This document shows positions 1-7,130 of a stretch of 64,000 nt of DNA, piece by piece. Within the stretch, counting starts at the first letter, position 1; every line of letters starts with the position of its first letter. The translations under genes were made by a program, and so were the position numbers. The stretch comes from an uncultured Pseudomonadales bacterium (lineage in GTDB: Bacteria; Pseudomonadota; Gammaproteobacteria; Pseudomonadales; Cellvibrionaceae): contig CANKXO010000001.1 in the NCBI GenBank assembly GCA_947487765.1, forward strand, positions 1,302,001 through 1,366,000. Direction: 5' to 3'. Under the pieces are notes generated by a model. The model saw only the letters and a list, made by a program, of their open reading frames with translations, had not been told where the DNA came from and made no database searches.

Positions 1-646
1 TATCTGTATTAGTCCCGGTAATAACACGTGCCGTAAATGTTGAGGCATTAAACTCATGCTCAGCATAAAGTACAAGAGAAGTGTGCATTGCTTTTACCCA
101 AGATTCTTGAGGCGTTACACCATGTAATAGGTGCAAAAAGTGACCACCAATAGAATCATCATCGGTCTCTACATCAATACGTTTTCCGTTTACAGCAAAA
201 TGATACCAATACAATAGCATTGAGCTTAAACTTGCCATTAAGCGGTCTGCAATGTCCCGCGCTTCGGCCATCGGGTGATCTTCTTTCTCGGGTAAACAAG
301 TACCGAGAATAGACACACCACTACGCATAACATCCATTGGATGAGCAGACGCTGGGATGGCTTCTAATGCTTGCTTAACGGCATTAGGTAAACCACGCAA
401 TGATTTTAATTTTTTCTTGTAAGCGGTTAACTCTGCTTGCGTTGGCAATTTTTCATGCACTAATAAATAAGCAATTTCTTCGAATTCACACTGATCAGCC
501 AGATCAAGAATATCGTAGCCGCGATAGTGCAAATCATTACCAGTGCGGCCCACAGTACAAATTGCAGTATTACCTGCAACTGTTCCTGAAAGCGCAACAG
601 ATTTTTTTGGCTTTTTAGACATATCTACTTTTGCGGAATCCGACAT
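1..646 (-). CDS. prpC: 2-methylcitrate synthase PrpC, 3' part beyond window
   Basis: Condenses propionyl-CoA with oxaloacetate in the methylcitrate cycle. Only the N-terminal 215 residues lie in the window; the frame is open to base 1. The start ATG (644-646) follows the prpB stop by two bases. The protein begins MSDSAKVDMSKKPKKSVALS and then shows citrate-synthase-family features: GNTAICTVGRTGNDLHYRGY, the helix ending ILGTCLPEKEDHP, and HEFNASTFTARVI, which carries the conserved active-site His of the family. The HEFNASTFTARVI context and the adjacent prpB favour methylcitrate synthase over the housekeeping citrate synthase. It is the last visible gene of the prpE-GntR-prpB-prpC transcript; acnD or prpD and prpF genes would be expected to the left. 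Confidence 0.93.
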   Translation of the reverse strand, partial: MSDSAKVDMSKKPKKSVALSGTVAGNTAICTVGRTGNDLHYRGYDILDLADQCEFEEIAYLLVHEKLPTQAELTAYKKKLKSLRGLPNAVKQALEAIPASAHPMDVMRSGVSILGTCLPEKEDHPMAEARDIADRLMASLSSMLLYWYHFAVNGKRIDVETDDDSIGGHFLHLLHGVTPQESWVKAMHTSLVLYAEHEFNASTFTARVITGTNTD

Positions 647-648
647 TG

Positions 649-1533
649 TTACTGTTCCTCTTTGTTAAATAATGTGTCAAGTTTTTGTTCGTAATCGTGA
701 TAGCCCAGATAATCATAAAGCTCCATACGTGGTTGCATTATGTCAATGACATGTTGTTGCGTCCCTTCGCTGCGAAGAGATTGATATACCTGCAGCGCTG
801 CACGGCTTTGTGCTCTGAATGCAGATAATGGGTATAGCGCCATACTGACACCAACACTGCCTAACTCTTCAACCGAAAATAAAGGAGTGGAACCAAATTC
901 GGTTATATTAGCCAACACAGGGACCTTAACGGCCTCTACAAATTGACGATACTGACTAAGCTCAGTCATTGCTTCGGGAAATATCATGTCAGCTCCTGCC
1001 TCGACGCAGGCGCAGGCGCGATCAATCGCTGCCTGCATACCTTCAACTGCTAGTGCATCAGTTCGTGCCATAACGACAAAGTCAGGATCTGTTTTTGCAT
1101 CAACGGCAGCTTTTACTCTATCAACCATTTCTAATTGACTAACAATGGCTTTATTAGGCCGATGCCCACAACGCTTTTGCGCAACCTGATCTTCGATATG
1201 AACAGCCGCTGCACCTGCTTTAATCATTGACCTGACCGTGCGCGCAATATTAAATGCACCGCCCCAGCCTGTATCAATATCAACTAGTACTGGAAGTTCT
1301 GTTACGTCGGTAATTCGACGTAAATCAATTAGGACATCCTCTAATGAGGTGATGCCTAAATCAGGAATTCCACAAGACGAAGCTGCAACACCACCGCCTG
1401 ATATATAAAGCGCTTTATATCCTGATGCTTCAGCTAATTTCGCCGAATACGCATTAATTGCACCTACGACCTGTAGTGGCTTTTCTTCACTGATTGCTTG
1501 GGTAAATCGTTGACCCGGCGAGTTAAATTTCAT
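649..1533 (-). CDS. prpB: 2-methylisocitrate lyase PrpB
   Basis: Cleaves 2-methylisocitrate to pyruvate and succinate, the last step of the methylcitrate cycle. At 294 residues it has the normal length. The KRCGH motif places the catalytic cysteine at about residue 122, and DIDTGWGG near residue 85 holds the Mg-binding aspartates of the isocitrate-lyase/PEP-mutase fold. It lies 64 bases after the GntR gene and directly before prpC, on the same strand, so co-transcription is very likely. KRCGH is the signature that separates PrpB/AceA-type lyases from other PEP-mutase relatives. Confidence 0.96.
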   Translation of the reverse strand: MKFNSPGQRFTQAISEEKPLQVVGAINAYSAKLAEASGYKALYISGGGVAASSCGIPDLGITSLEDVLIDLRRITDVTELPVLVDIDTGWGGAFNIARTVRSMIKAGAAAVHIEDQVAQKRCGHRPNKAIVSQLEMVDRVKAAVDAKTDPDFVVMARTDALAVEGMQAAIDRACACVEAGADMIFPEAMTELSQYRQFVEAVKVPVLANITEFGSTPLFSVEELGSVGVSMALYPLSAFRAQSRAALQVYQSLRSEGTQQHVIDIMQPRMELYDYLGYHDYEQKLDTLFNKEEQ

Positions 1534-1597
1534 TACTACCCTCTGTTTATTTACAAAGAAAGATTTTTGAGTAAAGCTAATATAAAATTATCTTTAC

Positions 1598-2317
1598 TTA
1601 CGATTGCTGCTCTTCAAGCAATCGCTCTATATTTTTTCGGGACGAACGGATATGCGATCTCATTAATAATTCAGCCATTTCACCATCGCGATTCGCGATT
1701 GCATCAACAATATGCTCGTGTTCTACATAAGCTCGAGGAACACGTTGACCACGCATACCAAATTGATAACGATATAAACGCATTTGGTAATATAAATCAT
1801 TACACAGCAAACCAATTAAACGGCTATTTTTACTTCCTTTAATAATCCGATAATGAAAATCGAGATCACCCTCTTTCTGAAAGTAGGCCTGCCCTTGCTC
1901 TTTCTCAATTTGCTTAGAGTGCTGCAATAACAGTTTTTTTAATTCAATAATTTCTTCATCACTCATTTCGACAGCAGCTAAACGTGCAGCCATCCCTTCA
2001 AGTGCTTCCCGAACAAAATATATTTCTAATAACTGTTCGCTGGACATCGTCATGACACGAGCACCCACATTTGGCTTTCTCACAAGTAAATTGCAAGCCT
2101 CTAAACGTCCAATAGCCTCACGTAATGAACCTCGACTAACGCCATAATTTTTCGCGAGTTCTGGCTCACTGATTTTACTCCCTACTGGAATATCACCCTC
2201 AACAATTGCTTGACGCAATTGTTGAAAAACACGGTCAGCAATAGTAATCGCGACGCTTTCTGACTCGAGCACTGGTGAATCGTTTTCTGACATTTCAACA
2301 AGTTTACTATTTTCCAT
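1598..2317 (-). CDS. GntR/FadR-family (FCD) regulator of the propionate operon
   Basis: A 239-residue DNA-binding regulator. Residues about 25-95 form a GntR winged helix (VFQQLRQAIVEGDIPVGSKI, then ELAKNYGVSRGSLREAIGRL). Residues about 105-230 form the all-helical FCD effector domain with conserved R..LE and H..I positions. It sits inside the operon between prpE and prpB, so it probably responds to a methylcitrate-pathway metabolite and controls its own operon; GntR-type prp regulators are known in other proteobacteria. The palindromes at 4330-4452 are its likely targets. No strong Shine-Dalgarno precedes the ATG (only GAGA), and a second ATG lies eight codons on. Confidence 0.85.
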   Translation of the reverse strand: MENSKLVEMSENDSPVLESESVAITIADRVFQQLRQAIVEGDIPVGSKISEPELAKNYGVSRGSLREAIGRLEACNLLVRKPNVGARVMTMSSEQLLEIYFVREALEGMAARLAAVEMSDEEIIELKKLLLQHSKQIEKEQGQAYFQKEGDLDFHYRIIKGSKNSRLIGLLCNDLYYQMRLYRYQFGMRGQRVPRAYVEHEHIVDAIANRDGEMAELLMRSHIRSSRKNIERLLEEQQS

Positions 2318-2353
2318 TTTTTTCTCGTTACATCTATTTCTATTAAGTCACTA

Positions 2354-4249
2354 TTATTTTGGATAGCCTAAGCTTTCTAAAGCGTCTGTTATTTCGTCTA
2401 AAATTGCAGGGTCATCGATAGTTGCTGGCATTTTCCACTCGACATTGTCAGCAATCTTTTTCATTGTCCCTCGTAAAATTTTTCCTGAACGTGTTTTTGG
2501 CAAGCGTTTTACTTGTGTGACTAAACGAAAAGCTGCCACTGGCCCAATGCGATTGCGAACCAGCTCTATTAATTGTGCTTGTAATTTATTGAGAGAAATT
2601 TCTTCATTGGCTTTTAATACAACAAACCCTATAGGCAGCTCACCTTTTAGTTCATCTTTCACACCAAAAACAGCACATTCTGCAACAGATGGGTGAGTTG
2701 CTAACACTTCCTCTATCGCACCAGTGGATAATCGATGACCTGCTACATTAATCACATCGTCAATACGACTCATGATCCATAGATAATCATCCTCATCTTT
2801 CATTCCGGCATCACCCGTCAAATAGTAACCATCGTAACGGCTTAGATAAGCTTCACGGTGACGTTCTTGCGCATTCCATAAGGTTGGAAAGGTACCAGGT
2901 GGTAGAGGAAGTTTTACAACAATGGAGCCAATATCACCTGAAGAAACAGGATGTCCTTCATCATCTAATACTTGCACATCATAACCAGGCACTGCCTTTG
3001 TTGGAGAACCTGATTTAATGGGAAATGTTTCAATACCCAAGCAATTAGAAGCAATGGCCCAACCGGTTTCTGTCTGCCACCAATGGTCAATCACAGGTAC
3101 TTTAAGTTGTTCTCCCGCCCAATCTAAGGTATTCGAGTCACAACGTTCACCTGCAAAAAATAGAGATTTAAAATGGGATAAGTCATACTTTTTGATGAAC
3201 TCGCCATCAGGGTCTTCTTTACGGATAGCGCGAAAAGCGGTGGGCGCCGTAAACATCGTAGACACTTTATATTCATCAATAATCCGCCAGAATGTACCCG
3301 GGTCAGGTGTTCCAACAGGTTTACCTTCAAAAATGACAGTTGTATTGCCATTTAATAGTGGCGCATAACAAATATAACTATGCCCAACGACCCAACCCAC
3401 GTCAGATGCGGACCAATACACCTCACCTGGTTCAACGTTATAAATATGCTTCATTGACCATTTCATAGCGACTGCATGGCCACCGTTATCTCGAACAATT
3501 CCTTTCGGCTCACCTGTCGTTCCAGAGGTGTAAAGAATATATAAAGGATCTGTCGCAGCAACAGGCACACAACCTACCGGGTTTGACTGCTCAACCGTGT
3601 TTTTCCAATCATGATCACGACCTGAAACTAAGTCTGCTGTTAATTGTGGACGCTGTAGAATTAACGTAGCTTCCGGCTTTGAATCTGCAAGCTCAATCGC
3701 CTCATCTAATAAGGGCTTATAAGCGACAAGCTTTCCTGGTTCTATGCCACAGGAAGCGGAGAGGATAAGCTTAGGTTTAGCATCATCAATACGGCTCGCC
3801 AACTCTTTGGCTGCAAAACCGCCAAAAACTACTGAATGAACGGCACCAATTCGAGCACAAGCTAACATAGCCATTACGGCTTCAGGCACCATAGGCATAT
3901 AGATGATTACACGGTCTCCCTTTTTAACGCCTTGAGCCGTTATTGCACCTGCCAACTGAGAAACTGCATTTTTTAGCTGATTATAGGTGTAAGTCTTTTT
4001 TGTATCCGTGACTGGGCTGTCGTAAATAATCGCTAATTGCTCGCCCCTGCCAGTCTCACAATGATGATCTACTGCGTTGTAACAGGTATTGAGTTCACCA
4101 CCTGTAAACCAGCGATAAAAAGGCTTATTGCTATCATCAAGCACCTTATCCCAGCGCTTATACCACTGAATATTTTCAGCGGCTTCACCCCAAAATGTAT
4201 TAGGGTCATCGATAGAGCGCTTATAAATATCACTGTAAATACCTGACAT
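2354..4249 (-). CDS. prpE: propionyl-CoA synthetase PrpE
   Basis: ATP-dependent acyl-CoA synthetase that activates propionate to propionyl-CoA and feeds PrpC. The AMP-binding loop YTSGTTGEPKG is near residue 250. The C-terminal catalytic lysine motif RSGKILR is near residue 590. The start is set at the second ATG because GGAGG lies eight bases before it; starting at the upstream ATG (4264) would place that ribosome-binding site inside the gene. This gives 631 residues, usual for PrpE. The opening sequence (SGIYSDIYKRSIDDPNTFWGE) fits PrpE better than Acs, although Acs and PrpE are close relatives. It is the first gene of the operon, an uncommon order since prpE usually follows or lies elsewhere. 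Confidence 0.93.
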   Translation of the reverse strand: MSGIYSDIYKRSIDDPNTFWGEAAENIQWYKRWDKVLDDSNKPFYRWFTGGELNTCYNAVDHHCETGRGEQLAIIYDSPVTDTKKTYTYNQLKNAVSQLAGAITAQGVKKGDRVIIYMPMVPEAVMAMLACARIGAVHSVVFGGFAAKELASRIDDAKPKLILSASCGIEPGKLVAYKPLLDEAIELADSKPEATLILQRPQLTADLVSGRDHDWKNTVEQSNPVGCVPVAATDPLYILYTSGTTGEPKGIVRDNGGHAVAMKWSMKHIYNVEPGEVYWSASDVGWVVGHSYICYAPLLNGNTTVIFEGKPVGTPDPGTFWRIIDEYKVSTMFTAPTAFRAIRKEDPDGEFIKKYDLSHFKSLFFAGERCDSNTLDWAGEQLKVPVIDHWWQTETGWAIASNCLGIETFPIKSGSPTKAVPGYDVQVLDDEGHPVSSGDIGSIVVKLPLPPGTFPTLWNAQERHREAYLSRYDGYYLTGDAGMKDEDDYLWIMSRIDDVINVAGHRLSTGAIEEVLATHPSVAECAVFGVKDELKGELPIGFVVLKANEEISLNKLQAQLIELVRNRIGPVAAFRLVTQVKRLPKTRSGKILRGTMKKIADNVEWKMPATIDDPAILDEITDALESLGYPK

Positions 4250-4329
4250 GCCGGTTTCCTCCACTTACATACATAAATATGAGTCCATTAGCGATTTAAT
4301 AGGCCTATTTAGATATGTGTAAAATTATT

Positions 4330-4452
4330 ATTGTTGACAATATTTAACTATTTAAGAATTTTAAGCCATTAAACTTCATCAATTAAGTCTACCTTAGTCT
4401 TAATTGTCGACAATTTAGCATTGTTAACCCTGACAGGAAAGGCTGTCGACAG
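4330..4452. promoter_or_regulatory. three TGTnnACA-type palindromes upstream of prpE (candidate GntR operators)
   Basis: Three related palindromes lie 80-205 bases upstream of the prpE start: ATTGTTGACAAT (4330-4341), the perfect AATTGTCGACAATT (4402-4415) and the perfect CTGTCGACAG (4443-4452). All share TGTnnACA with a two-base centre. Such short inverted repeats are typical for FadR/FCD-type GntR proteins, and a gene for one is in the operon. Read leftward, TTGTCA at 4335-4340 could also serve as a -35 hexamer, so binding there would block transcription. The link to the regulator is inference. Confidence 0.6.
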
Positions 4453-4521
4453 TAAGTGAAAAGCTAACGGCGGTATACAGGCTGAAAAAAGAGTAGTTAG
4501 ATTAGGGCATTGGCAGCAATC

Positions 4522-4555
4522 GCTTAAAAGTACCAATTATTCAGTACTTTTAAGC
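4522..4555. terminator. 12-bp perfect hairpin between aldehyde dehydrogenase and prpE
   Basis: Arms GCTTAAAAGTAC (4522-4533) and GTACTTTTAAGC (4544-4555) with a 10-base AT loop. It lies 80-113 bases beyond the stop codon of the leftward aldehyde dehydrogenase gene and upstream of the prp operators. It lacks a clean U-tract, so it may be an imperfect terminator or an mRNA 3'-end stabiliser. The rest of 4250-4634 holds the prp operators and no gene. Confidence 0.4.
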
Positions 4556-4634
4556 CAGAGGTCCGTTAAGCCATTTAATGAGGAAGTGTTTATATTGGCT
4601 TATAGCGTATTTAAGGGCTTATAAATTATGCGGC

Positions 4635-6056
4635 CTACAGAAGCTTTTTCAAAATATTGAGTTTAAATCGATTAAAGGGAGGGTAACGCAGCGGAATATC
4701 GAATAAAAAGCTTCGTTTCATCACCGATTTCAAATGGCTAAAACTATCGAATCCTGATTTACCGTGATACTGACCAATGCCACTACTGCCAACACCACCG
4801 AAAGGCAGATTAGAATTCGCCATAAACATCATGCCATCATTAACACCTACATTGCCGGCGCTGGTCTGTTCAAGGACTTTTTGCTCAAAGCCCTTATCAT
4901 TGGTATAGACATACAAAGCAAGAGGCTTTGGCCTTTTATTAATAAAAGTAATCGCATCATCAATATTATCTACAGGAATAATCGCCAGTATTGGCCCGAA
5001 GATTTCCTCTTGCATTATTAAGCTTTGTTCATCAGGACCTACCACCACGGTAGGGCCAATATATTGACTAGCAGCATTTGAATCACCACCGTAAGCTACA
5101 TGCTGCCCTTCAAGATATTCCACTAGTCGCTCAAAATGTCGTGAGTTAACAATGTGCCCATAGTCATCGCTGTTTGCAGGGTTTTTCGAATAAAATAATT
5201 CAATCTTTTCTTTTAAGGCCGTAACAAACTTATCAACAAAAGTCTTTTCTACCAAAACATAATCGGGACAAACACAAGTCTGCCCGGCATTCATCCACTT
5301 ACTCCAGACAATACGCGATGCCGACACATCCAAATTCGTATTGCTATCGACAATACAAGGGTTTTTACCGCCCAATTCAAGAGTAACTGGCGTTAAGTGC
5401 TCGGCAGCGGCATGCATCACGATCTTAGCCACCCCTGCGCCACCGGTATAAAAAATGTAATCAAACTTTTGCTTTAATAGCTCAGTCGTTTCTGCAACGC
5501 CACCTTGAACCACTAGTACACAATCGTTATCAAGATATTGTGGGATTAATTCGGCTAATACAGTGGAAGTTTGCTCTGAAAGCTCGGAAGGCTTAACCAC
5601 CGCACAATTACCTGCGGCAATAGCAGCTACCAACGGCGATAGCACCAGCATGAGGGGGTAGTTCCAAGCACCAATAATTAATGTTGTGCCCAAAGGCTCA
5701 GGTAACTGATAGCTAGTCCCGAGTTGCGTTACTAACGGTGTCGGCACTTTACGAGGTTTAACCCATTTATTTAGGTGTTTGAGCGTATGATTGATATCAC
5801 TAATCACGAAACCAACCTCAGAGACCCAACCTTCTTGATCGCTCTTACCCAAATCAGACTTAAGCGCCGCCAGCAGTGTACCTTCCTGCTCAATCAACAT
5901 TCTTTTAAGCTGTTGGAGCTGTTGAATACGCCACGTTTTGTTTTTTGTACGACCAGAACAGAAAGCGTTTCTAAGATTATCTACTTGAGGACCAATTTCT
6001 AAAGTGGATTGATCCGATGATATAGGAGTCACTGTACTGTGCACTAAAGGCCTCAC
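4635..6056 (-). CDS. class-3-like aldehyde dehydrogenase (coniferyl/fatty aldehyde type)
   Basis: NAD(P)-dependent oxidation of an aldehyde to its acid. The glutamate motif ELGGK has Glu about residue 227 and the nucleophile motif AGQTCV has Cys about 261. The NAD-fold motif YTGGAGVAK is near 204. The short N-terminus (no extra 30-40 residues) and the C-terminal tail rich in Phe, Arg and Leu after the IGQYHGKSGFDSFSH signature match the family of coniferyl aldehyde dehydrogenase CalB and class-3/fatty aldehyde enzymes. The start is uncertain: the longest frame begins with GTG at 6056, but a GTG at 6044 has GAGG six bases before it and looks better. The gene is monocistronic, between prpE and tRNA-Pro. 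Substrate unknown. Confidence 0.85.
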   Translation of the reverse strand: MRPLVHSTVTPISSDQSTLEIGPQVDNLRNAFCSGRTKNKTWRIQQLQQLKRMLIEQEGTLLAALKSDLGKSDQEGWVSEVGFVISDINHTLKHLNKWVKPRKVPTPLVTQLGTSYQLPEPLGTTLIIGAWNYPLMLVLSPLVAAIAAGNCAVVKPSELSEQTSTVLAELIPQYLDNDCVLVVQGGVAETTELLKQKFDYIFYTGGAGVAKIVMHAAAEHLTPVTLELGGKNPCIVDSNTNLDVSASRIVWSKWMNAGQTCVCPDYVLVEKTFVDKFVTALKEKIELFYSKNPANSDDYGHIVNSRHFERLVEYLEGQHVAYGGDSNAASQYIGPTVVVGPDEQSLIMQEEIFGPILAIIPVDNIDDAITFINKRPKPLALYVYTNDKGFEQKVLEQTSAGNVGVNDGMMFMANSNLPFGGVGSSGIGQYHGKSGFDSFSHLKSVMKRSFLFDIPLRYPPFNRFKLNILKKLL

Positions 6057-6136
6057 ATATAAAAGCTTGAAGCAAATAACTTAATATATTCGTTATATTA
6101 TTGCACGTCATTTTCTATAACATCACTATTAAGTCC

Positions 6137-6164
6137 TTGAAAACAAACTTACTTTCGGTATGAT
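6137..6164 (+). promoter_or_regulatory. sigma-70 promoter of tRNA-Pro
   Basis: TTGAAA at 6137-6142 and TATGAT at 6159-6164 with a 16-base spacer lie 26 bases before the tRNA. A GC-rich stretch follows, as is common for stable-RNA promoters. Confidence 0.65.
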
Positions 6165-6190
6165 TGCGCATCCCTTATCTAGGGCGGAAA

Positions 6191-6267
6191 CGGAGTGTAG
6201 CGCAGCCTGGTAGCGCACCACACTGGGGGTGTGGTGGTCGTCGGTTCAAATCCGGCCACTCCGACCA
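6191..6267 (+). tRNA. tRNA-Pro(GGG)
   Basis: A 77-base cloverleaf with encoded CCA (6265-6267). The acceptor stem CGGAGTG (6191-6197) pairs with CACTCCG (6257-6263). The anticodon stem CCACA/TGTGG encloses loop CTGGGGG, giving anticodon GGG at 6225-6227. The T loop GTTCAAATC is present. Its place beside the merR gene after ihfA is conserved in Pseudomonas-like genomes. Confidence 0.97.
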
Positions 6268-6272
6268 AGAAT

Positions 6273-6305
6273 AAAAAAGGCCGCTCAATGAGCGGCCTTT
6301 TTTAT
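6273..6305. terminator. intrinsic terminator between convergent tRNA-Pro and merR
   Basis: Stem AAAGGCCGCT (6276-6285) pairs with AGCGGCCTTT (6291-6300) around CAATG and is followed by a T-run (TTTTTTATT). A-run on one side and T-run on the other suggest it works in both directions, ending tRNA-Pro rightward and the thrS-merR transcript leftward. Confidence 0.9.
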
Positions 6306-6355
6306 TCTAAAGTGACATTTATCTTAGCTACTTCTTAACATAACTCATCACTATT

Positions 6356-6727
6356 CTATTTAGTCGATTTGAGCAATATCAAAATATCTTCAAGCTCAGC
6401 AATCATTTTGCTGATCATTGTATCAAATTCGCTATCTGTACTTTTAGCTTCGTCACCATCGTCATCTTCCATTCGCTGACGCGCCCCACCGATGGTAAAG
6501 CCTTGATCATAGAGCAAAGATCGAATCTGGCGGATGGTAAGAACGTCTTGGCGTTGGTAATAACGACGATTACCGCGACGCTTTACAGGTTTTAGCTGTG
6601 GGAATTCTTGCTCCCAATACCGCAACACATGGGGTTTAACTGCACACAGCTCACTGACTTCACCAATAGTGAAATAGCGCTTTCCTGGAATAACAGGTAA
6701 TTCGTCGTTATTTGTCGGTTCCAGCAT
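6356..6727 (-). CDS. MerR-family transcriptional regulator downstream of ihfA
   Basis: A 123-residue protein with an N-terminal MerR winged helix at residues about 18-85: [20 protein letters not shown], then [18 protein letters not shown] short acidic linker ([12 protein letters not shown]) and a C-terminal helix follow. It has no cysteine cluster, so it is not a metal sensor of the MerR/CueR kind. The gene overlaps the end of ihfA by 20 bases, a conserved arrangement (ihfA-merR-tRNA-Pro) in Pseudomonas and relatives, where its targets are not well defined. Function beyond DNA binding is unknown. Confidence 0.88.
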   Translation of the reverse strand: MLEPTNNDELPVIPGKRYFTIGEVSELCAVKPHVLRYWEQEFPQLKPVKRRGNRRYYQRQDVLTIRQIRSLLYDQGFTIGGARQRMEDDDGDEAKSTDSEFDTMISKMIAELEDILILLKSTK

Positions 6728-7013
6728 ATGCTTCTACGCGAGCCTTGAGTTTTTGTCCTGGGCGAAAAGTCACTACACGACGGGCAGAGATAGGGATTTC
6801 CTCGCCTGTTTTTGGGTTTCGACCAGGTCGTTGTTTTTTGTCTCTCAGATCAAAATTACCAAATCCAGATAATTTGACCTGCTCATTTTGTTCCAGTGAG
6901 CCTCGAATCTCTTCAAAAAACAATTCGACCAGCTCTTTCGCTTCCCGCTTATTTAAACCGAGATCCTCATAAAGCTTCTCGGCTAACTCAGCTTTGGTTA
7001 GTGCATCGGACAC
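6708..7013 (-). CDS. ihfA: integration host factor alpha subunit
   Basis: Small HU/IHF-fold protein (101 residues) that pairs with IhfB to bend DNA. The frame starts with GTG at 7013, supported by AGGAGG seven bases upstream. [20 protein letters not shown] is the usual IhfA start. [21 protein letters not shown] is the DNA-binding beta-arm region with the intercalating Pro. It follows pheT by 117 bases and overlaps the merR gene, the classic pheST-ihfA order. The partner ihfB is 31 kb away in the same window. Confidence 0.97.
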   Translation of the reverse strand: MSDALTKAELAEKLYEDLGLNKREAKELVELFFEEIRGSLEQNEQVKLSGFGNFDLRDKKQRPGRNPKTGEEIPISARRVVTFRPGQKLKARVEAYAGTDK

Positions 7014-7068
7014 GCTATCGCCTCCTGAATTAACTCTTGTTTTTTGTTTTCATCAATCCGAAGCTCGA

Positions 7069-7102
7069 TGTACCCTCACCTACTTACATTATGTAGGGTA
7101 CA
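7069..7102. repeat. inverted repeat in the pheT-ihfA gap
   Basis: Arms TGTACCCT (7069-7076) and AGGGTACA (7095-7102) are perfectly complementary across an 18-base loop that holds a partial inner pairing (CCTAC/GTAGG). The gap between pheT and ihfA is 117 bases. No U-tract follows, so this may be an RNA processing hairpin or a protein site rather than a terminator. Confidence 0.4.
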
Positions 7103-7130
7103 TTATTGAGAGATTCCTATCGGGACATAC

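Noticed and set aside
1498..1842. 114-codon rightward frame across the prpB-GntR junction
   Set aside because: It is antisense to two clearly coding genes, has no ribosome site and no recognisable protein features.
4250..4264. Upstream ATG for prpE at 4264
   Set aside because: It would place the strong GGAGG ribosome site within the coding sequence and add five residues not found in the family.
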